Source: Acinetobacter lwoffii (lineage in GTDB: Bacteria > Pseudomonadota > Gammaproteobacteria > Pseudomonadales > Moraxellaceae). Taken from it: a DNA stretch of 64,000 bases. How positions within the stretch are numbered: position 1 is the stretch's first letter; the number at the start of each line of letters is the position of its first letter. The notes under the pieces are model-generated. The model was not told where the DNA came from. It made no database searches and worked only from the letters and a program-made list of their open reading frames with translations. The position numbers were made by a program, and so were the translations under genes. This document shows, one piece after another, positions 28,186-36,789 of this stretch. The stretch lies in contig NZ_CP118963.1 of the NCBI RefSeq assembly GCF_029024105.1, positions 1,240,001-1,304,000 on the forward strand. Direction: 5' to 3'.

Positions 28186-28579
28186 TTGTCATCCTCAGCA
28201 ACATTTTCAAGCTGCACAGCAACGTATTTCCGAATGGGGAGAAGTCCAGTTTTCTCCCATTTATATGATTCCTTGCCGTGATGGCATCGGCGCAGATTAC
28301 TGGAATGCAGCGTGTTTATTGCGAAGTTCGGTGTCTAGTGAAGACCTGATTGAGCTGCTCAAACAGCTGGAACAGGCATTAGGGCGAGTACGTCCATCCC
28401 ATCAGATTACTTTGGATGTTGATTTGATTGCCTGGGGATCCGATCTTCAACATATGCAGTTTAATGAAAAAAAATTGCCTTTGGCTTTGGATGTGAAAGT
28501 GCCCATGTTTGATATCTGGCATGATGCCATGTTCGAACATGGATCACATAGCTTCCCAACAGTTGAACAGCTGATTTAA
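28142..28579 (+). CDS. folK: HPPK-like 2-amino-4-hydroxy-6-hydroxymethyldihydropteridine diphosphokinase (divergent)
   Basis: 145 aa from a TTG codon inside folB. HPPK landmarks are LALASNCHPQQHF (for GLGSN), YWNAACLLRSS (for NAV), and LEQALGRVRPSHQITLDVDLIAWG, which keeps the two Mg-binding aspartates. The sequence is short, the Gly of GSN is replaced by Ala, and the usual HPRM...FVL.PL.EI end is rewritten as ALDVKVPMFDIWHDAMFEHG. It may be a divergent active enzyme or a FolK-related protein. Adjacency to folB supports the folate role. Confidence 0.75.
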   Translation: MNATETIFALALASNCHPQQHFQAAQQRISEWGEVQFSPIYMIPCRDGIGADYWNAACLLRSSVSSEDLIELLKQLEQALGRVRPSHQITLDVDLIAWGSDLQHMQFNEKKLPLALDVKVPMFDIWHDAMFEHGSHSFPTVEQLI

Positions 28580-28635
28580 ATCAAATCACCTAATTTTTTG
28601 CTCATAAATTTTATCCAGTAAGAATGATTAACCAA

Positions 28636-28663
28636 CCTGATCAAACAAGATCAGGCTTTTTTT
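28636..28663 (+). terminator. folB-folK terminator
   Basis: CCTGATC / GATCAGG stem with AAACAA loop, then C and T7. Confidence 0.85.
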
Positions 28664-28740
28664 ATGATTCAATTTTTTGTTTTAGATGAAAAGAAAAATT
28701 CAGATAAGATGAGGTGCTTAAGTATAGAGCTCATTTAAAA

Positions 28741-28836
28741 ATGAAAATATTAGAAATCTTGGTTTCGGTGATTTTAATCCTTGGGATTCTTTATGTGATC
28801 CAATGGGGATTTCATGGTTTTCCGACGGGAAATTAA
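28741..28836 (+). CDS. Candidate 31-aa single-span membrane peptide
   Basis: ATG 28741 to TAA 28836 encodes a 31-residue peptide with one hydrophobic segment (ILVSVILILGILYVIQW) and a short polar tail GFHGFPTGN. The SD is weak. The arrangement of start, transmembrane span and polar end is what real small membrane proteins look like, and the surrounding DNA has no other use. Unrecognised. Confidence 0.42.
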   Translation: MKILEILVSVILILGILYVIQWGFHGFPTGN

Positions 28837-28917
28837 TATTTGATTGATTTAAAGCTCTGGAATTTATTTTAAGATCAGTAAAAACCCTCAAAGCAGTAAA
28901 AATGCCTCATCGCTCTT

Positions 28918-28995
28918 TCACTTTTTCTTGTTATAAAAAATGATCAGCAATATGATAATGATCGCCAAGATGGCAAGAATGATCGTAGTTTCCAT
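28918..28995 (-). CDS. Candidate 25-aa single-span membrane peptide
   Basis: ATG 28995 is preceded by GAGAGGT at good spacing and opens a frame of 25 codons: METTIILAILAIIIILLIIF, then YNKKK. This is a long Ile/Leu helix with a positively charged C-terminus, hence a likely inner-membrane peptide with a cytoplasmic tail. It lies opposite and 80 bp from the 31-aa candidate. No family recognised. Confidence 0.5.
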   Translation of the reverse strand: METTIILAILAIIIILLIIFYNKKK

Positions 28996-29172
28996 AACAA
29001 TACCTCTCATGCATAGATCTTAGGTTTTAAATATCTAAATTAAAACCGAACATATATTAATTAAACTCAAGTTTTGTTAGAGCGGCTAGTTTTTGAAAAA
29101 ACATTTTTCAGTGATGTTAATACAAGAGCCGCTCAATCCTATTCTTTGTCTAGCTAAAAAATAAACACATAT

Positions 29173-29874
29173 TTAGGCAACAGACACATTAAATAATGAT
29201 CCGATCCATGCACTGAATAACATGGCGATAATTCCCCAGAGCATCACCCGAACAGCACCTCTCCAGACACTTACTCCACCGGCATAGCTTGCCAGTGCAC
29301 CCATCATCCCCAAACTTAAAACGCCAATCAGCATGACGCCTTTATCCAGATAGTGTTCCGGTAAAATCATGATTGAAATTAAAGGGAATAATGAACCTAC
29401 CGTAAAGGCCATGGCGGAAGAAAATGCAGCGAGAAAAGGTTGGGCAGAGGTATGTGCTGAAATACCAATTTCGTCTCGAGCATGGGCATCCAAGGCATTA
29501 TGGTTGGTCAGCTGTTCAGCGACCTGTTGTGCCAAAGCAGGTTCCAACCCACGCTGTATATAAATCGTTTTGAGCTCATTTAACTCATGGGTGGGATGGC
29601 GCTGGAGTTCGCGCTCTTCCATGAGTAGATCATTGGTTTCAATATCTTGCTGGGATTTAACCGAAATATATTCACCGGCCGCCATTGATGCGGCTCCAGA
29701 AATCAATCCGGCAACACAGGTCACCAATAAAATTTCTGTGGATGCTCCACTGGCTGCAATACCCACCACCAGACTGGTGACCGAAATAATCCCGTCATTT
29801 GCCCCCAGTACAGCTGCACGAAGCCAGCCCGCGCGTTCGATATAATGTTTTTCAAGATGGTATGAATGGCGCAC
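29173..29874 (-). CDS. VIT1/CCC1-family membrane transporter
   Basis: 233 aa with five membrane spans. The N-terminal HLEKHYIERAGWLRAAVLGANDGIISVTSLVVGIAA and GAASMAAGEYISVKSQQDIE are diagnostic of the VIT/nodulin-21 family, which moves Fe(II) or Mn(II) across membranes. A soluble helical loop (about 75-140) lies between spans 2 and 3, as in other members. The metal specificity is not visible. Confidence 0.9.
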   Translation of the reverse strand: MRHSYHLEKHYIERAGWLRAAVLGANDGIISVTSLVVGIAASGASTEILLVTCVAGLISGAASMAAGEYISVKSQQDIETNDLLMEERELQRHPTHELNELKTIYIQRGLEPALAQQVAEQLTNHNALDAHARDEIGISAHTSAQPFLAAFSSAMAFTVGSLFPLISIMILPEHYLDKGVMLIGVLSLGMMGALASYAGGVSVWRGAVRVMLWGIIAMLFSAWIGSLFNVSVA

Positions 29875-30093
29875 AATGAAGCCCCTTTTTTATTATCATC
29901 ATGATTATATTAAATTTAAGTCATGTATAGATAGTAGGATTGAATCGATCTGAAAATTATCTTGAATGATCAGCTCATCGTGCGCTTGGCTGAGCATTTT
30001 ATCAATCCAAGATAAAATCGAAGTGAGATTCATAAGTTCAAGAAATCAGACGCACTTGATACATAATTGATTTACGAATGGTAAAAATGACTA

Positions 30094-30951
30094 GGGTGTG
30101 TTGACACTTTTAGCTTAAAAAAATAGCGAAGTAGTAAAATCAAATCGCCAAACCCAATTTTACTATTCGCTATGCCTCGTACCATGCTGACAGATCAACA
30201 CTGGCAAAAGTTGAAAGTTATTCTGCGTAATTTATCCATTCACCACAACTCAAATTTACGCAATTTTATTGAAGCTATTCTCTATAGAATTAGAACAGGC
30301 TGTCCGTGGCGAGATATTCCTTGCTGTTTTGGTCATTCAAACTCTATTTTCAAACGTTTTAATCGTTGGTCAAGCAGCGGTAAGTTACTTAGATTATTCA
30401 AATTACTAGCCTCATGCCCCGATATGGAGTGGATTTTTATTGATGGCTCTCATGTACGTGCTCATCAACATTCTGCCGGCATAGCGAATCAATCTATTTC
30501 TAAAAGTGTAGGAGGAAACTCCTCAAAAATACATTTGATTGTTGATGCACATGGCAATCCTATTGATTTCATGATTACCGATGGAACCACACATGATGTT
30601 AAAGTTGCACCTGATTTAATATCAACATTAGATTTAAAAGAGACAAAAGTGGTATGTGCAGATAAAGGCTATGATTCAGAACCACTGCGTGAACAGATCA
30701 GGAAAACAGGGACTAAAGCGAATATACCAAAGAAAACAAATAGCCAATCGAACAATGACCATATGGACTGGTATTTATATAAAATCAGGCATTTAGTTGA
30801 AAATATGTTTTGTAGATTAAAGCAATTTAGAGGAATAGCTACTCGATATGACAAGCTCAAAAGAAATTATCAAAGTTCTGTTGCTTTAGCCTGTATATTT
30901 TTATGGCTACCTTTATAGGGTTAATTATGAACAGTAAATGTCAACAGACCC
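30094..30951 (+). mobile_element. IS5-family insertion sequence (complete, 858 bp)
   Basis: Terminal inverted repeats begin GGGTGTGTTGACACTT (left) and GGGTCTGTTGACATTT (right, read inward). They are flanked by a TA duplication at 30092-30093 and 30952-30953. One intact transposase gene inside. The TA target fits the IS427 subgroup. It lies just upstream of the DUF1003 gene. Confidence 0.88.
30172..30918 (+). CDS. IS5-family transposase
   Basis: 248 aa, intact. The N-terminal DUF4096-like domain (LTDQHWQKLKVIL, YRIRTGCPWRDIP) is followed by a DDE catalytic core: D in FIDGSHVRAHQH, D in VVCADKGYDSEPL, E in IRHLVENMFCRLKQFRGIATRYDK. A single frame, with no programmed frameshift needed. Confidence 0.93.
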   Translation: MPRTMLTDQHWQKLKVILRNLSIHHNSNLRNFIEAILYRIRTGCPWRDIPCCFGHSNSIFKRFNRWSSSGKLLRLFKLLASCPDMEWIFIDGSHVRAHQHSAGIANQSISKSVGGNSSKIHLIVDAHGNPIDFMITDGTTHDVKVAPDLISTLDLKETKVVCADKGYDSEPLREQIRKTGTKANIPKKTNSQSNNDHMDWYLYKIRHLVENMFCRLKQFRGIATRYDKLKRNYQSSVALACIFLWLPL

Positions 30952-31016
30952 TAAAGCAAATCAAACATATCGAACAAAATAATAGCTGAGTGAGTTGGTT
31001 TAAAAAGAGAATTATC

Positions 31017-31718
31017 ATGAAAGAAAAACATGAAAGCCATAAATGCTTGGTATGCGGCAAGCACTTTCTTCTGAAAAATCTCACCCCGATGGGAACAGTC
31101 AGACAAGTCATTACCGAAGAGATTGCCAAAGATATTCCAGGCTGGACACCGCAAGATTATATTTGCCAGGCAGATTTAACCCAGTACCGTATACAGTATG
31201 TACATTCATTATTAAGTTCGGAAAAGGGTGAAGTGACTGATCTTGAGTTTGAAGTGATTGATAGCATGCATCAGCATGAACTGATTACCAAAAATGTGGA
31301 AACGACCTTAGAGCAAAAGTGGACCTTGGGAGAAAGGCTCGCCGATAAAATTGCAACTTTTGGTGGAAGCTGGACCTTTTTGATTTGTTTTGCAATCTTC
31401 TTGGGCCTGTGGATTACGATAAATACTGTGGTGATGGTGACACGACCTGCTGATCCTTATCCTTTTATTCTGTTGAATTTAATCCTATCCTGTCTTGCGG
31501 CGATTCAGGCACCTATTATTATGATGAGCCAGAACAGACAGGAAGCAAAAGACCGCTTACGTTCGCAAAATGATTATCAGATCAATTTAAAAGCCGAGCT
31601 GGAAATCCAATACTTGCATGAAAAATTAGATCATCTGCTGCTACATCAATGGGAACGGCTGGCGCAAATTCAGGAAATCCAGCTGGACCTGCTTTCTGAA
31701 ATGAGCAAAAAAGATTAA
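31017..31718 (+). CDS. DUF1003 membrane protein
   Basis: 233 aa from ATG 31017 (MKEKHESHKCLVCGKHF; RBS AGAGA). An N-terminal CxxC putative metal site (CLVCGKHFLL) precedes the DUF1003 core: GERLADKIATFGGSWTFL, a membrane span, DPYPFILLNLILSCLAAIQAPIIMMSQNRQ with a second span, and a C-terminal coiled coil (LEIQYLHEKLDHLLLHQWERL). Function unknown. The IS5 right end is only 65 bp upstream, so the native promoter may be displaced. Confidence 0.87.
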   Translation: MKEKHESHKCLVCGKHFLLKNLTPMGTVRQVITEEIAKDIPGWTPQDYICQADLTQYRIQYVHSLLSSEKGEVTDLEFEVIDSMHQHELITKNVETTLEQKWTLGERLADKIATFGGSWTFLICFAIFLGLWITINTVVMVTRPADPYPFILLNLILSCLAAIQAPIIMMSQNRQEAKDRLRSQNDYQINLKAELEIQYLHEKLDHLLLHQWERLAQIQEIQLDLLSEMSKKD

Positions 31719-31825
31719 AGGATGCTGTGGGGGAATCTCTATTATTTTATAGAGCTTATAAGTAATAAGATCGCCATATGCCTTGAGTTGTTATTATCTC
31801 GCTCAAGATTTGACCCATATTAAAA

Positions 31826-31845
31826 AGCCCACAAATGAGTGGGCT
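31826..31845 (-). terminator. coq7 terminator
   Basis: AGCCCAC / GTGGGCT stem followed by TTTTT on the minus strand, 20 bp past the coq7 stop. Confidence 0.8.
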
Positions 31846-31864
31846 CAAACTAAAACCGTCTTAT

Positions 31865-32500
31865 TTAAATAAAATAACTGGTTTTGGTCATCAACTTGGA
31901 AATGCCTGTCATGGCGATCTTAACTGGAACGGGTAGATCTACACCGCCAGCATTTAACGCTGTATCCCGATGATGCAGTTCATCTTCATTCATCTGTTCT
32001 AGAATACGACGAGAACGTTCATCCTGCGGTGGCAACTGGCTAATATGATGCTGTAAATGCATGCTGACCTGACGTTCTGTTTCAGCCACAAAACCCAAGC
32101 TGTATTTGTCACCTGCGATTCCGGCAATCGCGCCCATACCAAAGGAAAGACCGTACCAGACCGGATTGAGTAGGCTGGTATGGCTATCCAGTTCTTTTAA
32201 GCGGTCTTCACACCAGGCCAGATGATCCTGTTCTTCAATCGCTGCCTGTTCCATTTCACGACGTACATTCGGGAGTTTAGCCGTCATCGCCTGACCATGG
32301 TACAGTGCCTGTGCGCAAACCTCACCACTATGATTGACCCGCATTAAACCTGCTACATGACGTGCATCACTGACCGTTAATTGTGTTTCTACCGGTTGGG
32401 CCGGATTTTCACGTCGTGCCGATGTCGTGCCCGGGACGAGACTGCGTAATGCCTGATCAAAAGAATGAATCAGCTTATCGACACCTGTATATTGACGCAT
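31865..32500 (-). CDS. coq7: 3-demethoxyubiquinol 3-hydroxylase
   Basis: 211 aa, COQ7/CAT5 di-iron hydroxylase. The metal ligands appear in RVNHSGEVCAQALYHGQ, AAIEEQDHLAWCEDRL, VAETERQVSMHLQHH and MNEDELHHRDTAL (E, ExxH pattern). It performs the last ring hydroxylation of ubiquinone synthesis at the inner membrane. It lies 3 bp downstream of the MFS gene, so is probably cotranscribed. Confidence 0.95.
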   Translation of the reverse strand: MRQYTGVDKLIHSFDQALRSLVPGTTSARRENPAQPVETQLTVSDARHVAGLMRVNHSGEVCAQALYHGQAMTAKLPNVRREMEQAAIEEQDHLAWCEDRLKELDSHTSLLNPVWYGLSFGMGAIAGIAGDKYSLGFVAETERQVSMHLQHHISQLPPQDERSRRILEQMNEDELHHRDTALNAGGVDLPVPVKIAMTGISKLMTKTSYFI

Positions 32501-32503
32501 GAA

Positions 32504-33823
32504 TTAATCCTCCAAGGGTGCTTTCGCAGTTTTGATCATAGGTTTGAGTCGGAAAAGCAGCCATAAGGTAAACAGGCCACTCAATACTGCGGTAATACAA
32601 AAAAGTATTTTAAGATCAAGCTCTAAAACACTTAAAATAATAATCGAGAATATAGCAGAAGATACCATGAAAACGGCATTCAAAATGTTATTTGCTGCAA
32701 CCACCCGCGCACGATGTGAGCGAGGCGAATGCGCCTGCATCATCGCATAGAGCGGAACAATATAAAAACCACCACTTATTCCGAGCAAGGTGACGGCCAG
32801 CATCACATGATAATAGCTCCAGCCTTGCTGAAAGACATCTGCCAAGCCGATTAATGCACCTGTACGCTCCGGAACAAAGGCCAGACTCGCGGCCAGATAC
32901 AGGGCAAAGATCACCAGACCGATCGCGCCAAAAGGCACCATCTTGATATTGACCTGGCTGCCACCAATTTTACGGCATAAGTATGAACCCAGACCAATTC
33001 CGACAGAAAAAAAGGTTAAGAGCAGACTGGCGACATTTTCAGATGCATGCAGATTTTGTAATGTCAGCTGAGGAATCTGGGTCAGATAGGTTGCACCATA
33101 AAACCAGTACCATGAGTTGCCCAGTAAAATGGTAAAAATCAGAGGTAAGCTTTTGGCATATTTCAAGGTCTGCAAGCTGGTGCGGAAGAAATTCCAGTCA
33201 ACTTGCAGCTCAGGCGCGGGAATACTTTGTTTCAGGATATAGCGACTGGATATATAACCAATCAAGGCGATGCTGATGACGGTTAAACTGATCCAGATCA
33301 GGTTGCCGGCGGAAGCTGCAATGACTGCACCGCCCAGAATCATACCGAATAGGATTGCCAGAGAAGTTCCGGACTGAAACAGGGCATTGCCGGACATCAG
33401 TTCATTCGGTTTCAGGACTTCAGGTAAAATCGCATATTTGATCGGGCCAAAGAAAGTGGAATGGGTGCCCATCAGGAACAGGGCAAATAACAGAATCCAT
33501 AAATTGCCCATGAGGAAACCGACAGTTCCCAGCAACATAATGGCAATTTCCAGAAGCTTGAGATAGCGAATCAGCTGTGAACGTTCGTATTTGTCGGCAA
33601 TCTGACCGGCCGTGGCTGAAAAAATAAAATAGGGCAAGATAAACAGTAAAGCCGCCAGATTATTTAAAGTGCTGATGCTGGCCGATTGCTGTTGAATCCA
33701 GCCATAAGTAATGACCAGCAGTAACGCCTGTTTAAATACATTATCGTTTAATGCACCAAAAAACTGCGTCAGAAACATCGGTAAAAAGCGCCGAGAAGCT
33801 AACAAATGTTCATTTTTGTTCAT
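32504..33823 (-). CDS. MFS transporter, LplT (lysophospholipid) type
   Basis: 439 aa with about 12 membrane spans. It starts FLPMFLTQFFGALNDNVFKQALLLVITY, followed by an MFS motif A-like ADKYERSQLIRYLK and GTHSTFFGPIKYAILPEVL, all hallmarks of LplT and the related Aas-coupled transporters. The likely role is flipping lysophospholipids across the inner membrane. No acyltransferase is fused or adjacent. Confidence 0.85.
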   Translation of the reverse strand: MNKNEHLLASRRFLPMFLTQFFGALNDNVFKQALLLVITYGWIQQQSASISTLNNLAALLFILPYFIFSATAGQIADKYERSQLIRYLKLLEIAIMLLGTVGFLMGNLWILLFALFLMGTHSTFFGPIKYAILPEVLKPNELMSGNALFQSGTSLAILFGMILGGAVIAASAGNLIWISLTVISIALIGYISSRYILKQSIPAPELQVDWNFFRTSLQTLKYAKSLPLIFTILLGNSWYWFYGATYLTQIPQLTLQNLHASENVASLLLTFFSVGIGLGSYLCRKIGGSQVNIKMVPFGAIGLVIFALYLAASLAFVPERTGALIGLADVFQQGWSYYHVMLAVTLLGISGGFYIVPLYAMMQAHSPRSHRARVVAANNILNAVFMVSSAIFSIIILSVLELDLKILFCITAVLSGLFTLWLLFRLKPMIKTAKAPLED

Positions 33824-33997
33824 ATAGGCCGTGCTACATTAAGTTTTATTAAGAAATGTCAGTTATGCGTAAACATTGAGAAAAATCATGTAAGATACTT
33901 TCAGCCATGTAAAGGTAAAAACCAATTAATTAAGCTCCTTAGCTTATATTTTTCGGTCAAATAATCAATTAAAGAATGTATTCGTTTAGAGTTTGCT

Positions 33998-36754
33998 ATG
34001 CCTGCAAAGAAAAATTTTAAAAAAACGATGCTAAATCGCAGTATGGGGCCTCTCATACCACAGCATAGTGGTATGCAGCTGTGTATGAGCATCTTTTTTA
34101 TGATGTTATCCCATCAGAGCATGGCACAAACCGAACAGCCAGAAACACCCGTAGCCATTTCTCAGGCAGAAATGGTGGACGAGCTATCTAAAGAAGCGAT
34201 TCGTCAGGGGGTGGCCACGTCTGAAACTGAAGCAGAAGAAAAAATCGAAGAAGCCTTGGAGCCGGAAGTACCAGTTGACAGCATGTTGATGCTGGAACAA
34301 CAGCAAAATGCAGGATCTGGTCTGGGTGAATTTACGCCGATCGAGTTTGATGATCTGGAAGATCTGCCAGTACAGACTATTGATCAGAACATGGCGAATG
34401 AAATTTACCAGGTAGCCGAGCAAGCCAAACAGGAAGCACAAAACTATCGCAATACTCAGACCAGCGAAACGGTGGTGGCCGATATCAGCCAGCAAGAACT
34501 GCTGGAAATCAATCAGGCGCCGGTTAATGTCGATCAGTTGATGCAATCGATTCAGGCTGACAGCCAGATTATTGTACAAAATAATGAAGCCGGATTGACC
34601 TTGCCAGAAGTGCCAGGTCAGCTTGTCGCTGAGGATGATAAACGTCCGAATCTGTTCAAACGACTATTTTATAAAATCCGTCCTCCACGTCAGATCATGA
34701 CCGCAAGAGTTCCCCGCATTAGTGCAGATGTGGTGATCATAAATGGGCAAGGTGTGGCGCAAAGTAACGGTATGCTGAATCGTAAAGATGTGCCTGAAGG
34801 CCATCTGAATTTAAGAAATAATGTCAAAGCCAAATTATCCAGTTTTACCCAAGAGTCTTTTGGCGACTTTAATTCGGCTTTGCCGCAATTACGCACCTTG
34901 TCCAGACAGGCAGCGCAAGCGGTGGGCTATTATAATGCTCAGTTCAGATTTGAAAAACTCTCTGACAGTCGGGTTCGGGTTTTTGTGACCCCGAATGAAC
35001 CTGTCCTGATTAGCAGTCAAAATATTGAATTTACTGGAGAGGGCGCCGAACAGCCGCAATTCCAGGTCATCAGTCTTTTACCTGAACAGGAAGAAGGCGA
35101 TATTTTCAATCATGGCAATTATGAAAAAACCAAGACACGCATTACCACAGCAGCCAATAACAATGGTTATTTTGATTCATTCTGGCGTCTGCATGATGTA
35201 AAGATTGCTCAGCCACAAAACACCGCCGATGTGAATCTGCGTTTTGAAACGGGTGAACGTTATAAATTAGGCAATGTCGAGTTCAGAATGAGCGATCCTG
35301 AAAAGGAATTTCCGCTGGATCGAGACGTACTGGAAAGTCTGGTCACCTGGACAGATGGTGCAGATTATACCTTCTGGCGGGTGAATGGCTTGGCCAATAA
35401 CCTGACCAACTCACGTTATTTTAACTATACTCTGGTGGATGCGATTCGCCCTGATCCGCTTGATAAAGAGCTGGAACTGGCACCCGATATTCAAAGCCTG
35501 ATTGAAGAACAGAAACGGACTGAAGATCAGGCTGCTACTATGCAACCAGCTCGCTCGGTATCCTCTTCTCAGGAAGTGACCCAGAATGTCGTAGATGAAG
35601 ACCAGTTTGCCGGTAGCCGCGATCAGGAAAGCGCAAATTTAAGAACTTTACGGGTTGAGCAGCAAACCAAAGAGAATGAACAGGACCGTTTAAAAGTACA
35701 GGCACGGGAAGAGAAAAAGATTCCAGTGATTGTGACTTTAAATGCAGACCGTTTAAATAGTGCTGAAGTGGGTTTGGGTTATGGCACAGATACCGATATC
35801 CGCTTACGTGGTCAATATCGTCGTGCCATTGTGAACAAGCGCGGACATTCGTTTGATGCCAACATGGAGTTATCTGGCATCCGTCAGTCGATTGATGGAC
35901 GTTATAATATTCCCTATCACCATCCGCTGAATGATTATGTCAGTATTGTGGGTGGTTATGAGCGTGAAGAGCGTGAAGGCGTCGCACAGGGTGAAGGCCT
36001 GTTGATTGAATCGGCAGTCTTAGGTGCAGACCGGATTATCAAGAATCCACGTGGTAGCTGGCAGCGGACTTTTGGCGCACGTTATCGTCTGGATCGTTTG
36101 AAGCAGGATGGTTCTGTCGATTTTAACCAGATTCCAGAAGCTTTTCGCTTTAATACCGAAGATGAGCAGCAATCGCTATTAGTCGGTTATGAAGTTTCAC
36201 GTACCGAGAGCGATCGTCGGGTCAACCCAACCAAAGGTTTTAAGCAGACCTATAAGATTGAACTGGGCAGTGAGGCTTTACTCTCTGATGCCGATATGGC
36301 CATTGTGAATGCAGGTTGGCGGTTTATCTATTCATTGGGTGAAAATGCAGACCATCAGTTTGTGGGTCGTGCCGATGCAGGCTATATCTTTACTGAAGAT
36401 TTTGCCAAAGTGCCGTATAACCTGAGATATTTTACCGGGGGTGACCAGAGTATCCGCGGTTTTGATTATAAGAGCCTTTCTCCGGAAATTGACGGTTTTA
36501 AAGTAGGTGGTCAGGCCTTGGGCGTGGCTTCATTAGAATATAATTATCAGTTTAAGGAAGGCTGGCGTGCTGCGGTCTTTGCAGATGCCGGAAATGCCTA
36601 TAATAAAGAATTCAGTAATCCGACCGAATATGGCGCGGGTGTGGGTGTGCGTTGGGCTTCACCGATTGGGCCAATACGTATAGATGTTGCGACTGGACTG
36701 TCTGATGACAATTATCCGATTCGTTTACATTTCTTTATTGGATCACAGTTATAA
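33998..36754 (+). CDS. tamA: TamA/BamA-family outer membrane assembly protein (extended)
   Basis: 918 aa against about 580 for E. coli TamA. After a probable signal ending SHQSMAQ (about residue 44), an acidic Gln/Glu-rich extension runs to about residue 215 (coiled and low complexity). POTRA-like repeats follow (VKAKLSSFTQESFGDFNSAL, RVFVTPNEPVLISSQNIEFT). A Gln/Glu-rich insert (about 490-575) precedes the barrel, whose Omp85 motif lies near RYFTGGDQSIRGFDYKSLSPE, and the protein ends PIRLHFFIGSQL. It pairs with TamB, 36 bp downstream, to insert outer membrane proteins. Confidence 0.92.
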   Translation: MPAKKNFKKTMLNRSMGPLIPQHSGMQLCMSIFFMMLSHQSMAQTEQPETPVAISQAEMVDELSKEAIRQGVATSETEAEEKIEEALEPEVPVDSMLMLEQQQNAGSGLGEFTPIEFDDLEDLPVQTIDQNMANEIYQVAEQAKQEAQNYRNTQTSETVVADISQQELLEINQAPVNVDQLMQSIQADSQIIVQNNEAGLTLPEVPGQLVAEDDKRPNLFKRLFYKIRPPRQIMTARVPRISADVVIINGQGVAQSNGMLNRKDVPEGHLNLRNNVKAKLSSFTQESFGDFNSALPQLRTLSRQAAQAVGYYNAQFRFEKLSDSRVRVFVTPNEPVLISSQNIEFTGEGAEQPQFQVISLLPEQEEGDIFNHGNYEKTKTRITTAANNNGYFDSFWRLHDVKIAQPQNTADVNLRFETGERYKLGNVEFRMSDPEKEFPLDRDVLESLVTWTDGADYTFWRVNGLANNLTNSRYFNYTLVDAIRPDPLDKELELAPDIQSLIEEQKRTEDQAATMQPARSVSSSQEVTQNVVDEDQFAGSRDQESANLRTLRVEQQTKENEQDRLKVQAREEKKIPVIVTLNADRLNSAEVGLGYGTDTDIRLRGQYRRAIVNKRGHSFDANMELSGIRQSIDGRYNIPYHHPLNDYVSIVGGYEREEREGVAQGEGLLIESAVLGADRIIKNPRGSWQRTFGARYRLDRLKQDGSVDFNQIPEAFRFNTEDEQQSLLVGYEVSRTESDRRVNPTKGFKQTYKIELGSEALLSDADMAIVNAGWRFIYSLGENADHQFVGRADAGYIFTEDFAKVPYNLRYFTGGDQSIRGFDYKSLSPEIDGFKVGGQALGVASLEYNYQFKEGWRAAVFADAGNAYNKEFSNPTEYGAGVGVRWASPIGPIRIDVATGLSDDNYPIRLHFFIGSQL

Positions 36755-36789
36755 AACATCATTTTAAAAAATAGTTATTTGGGTAGATC

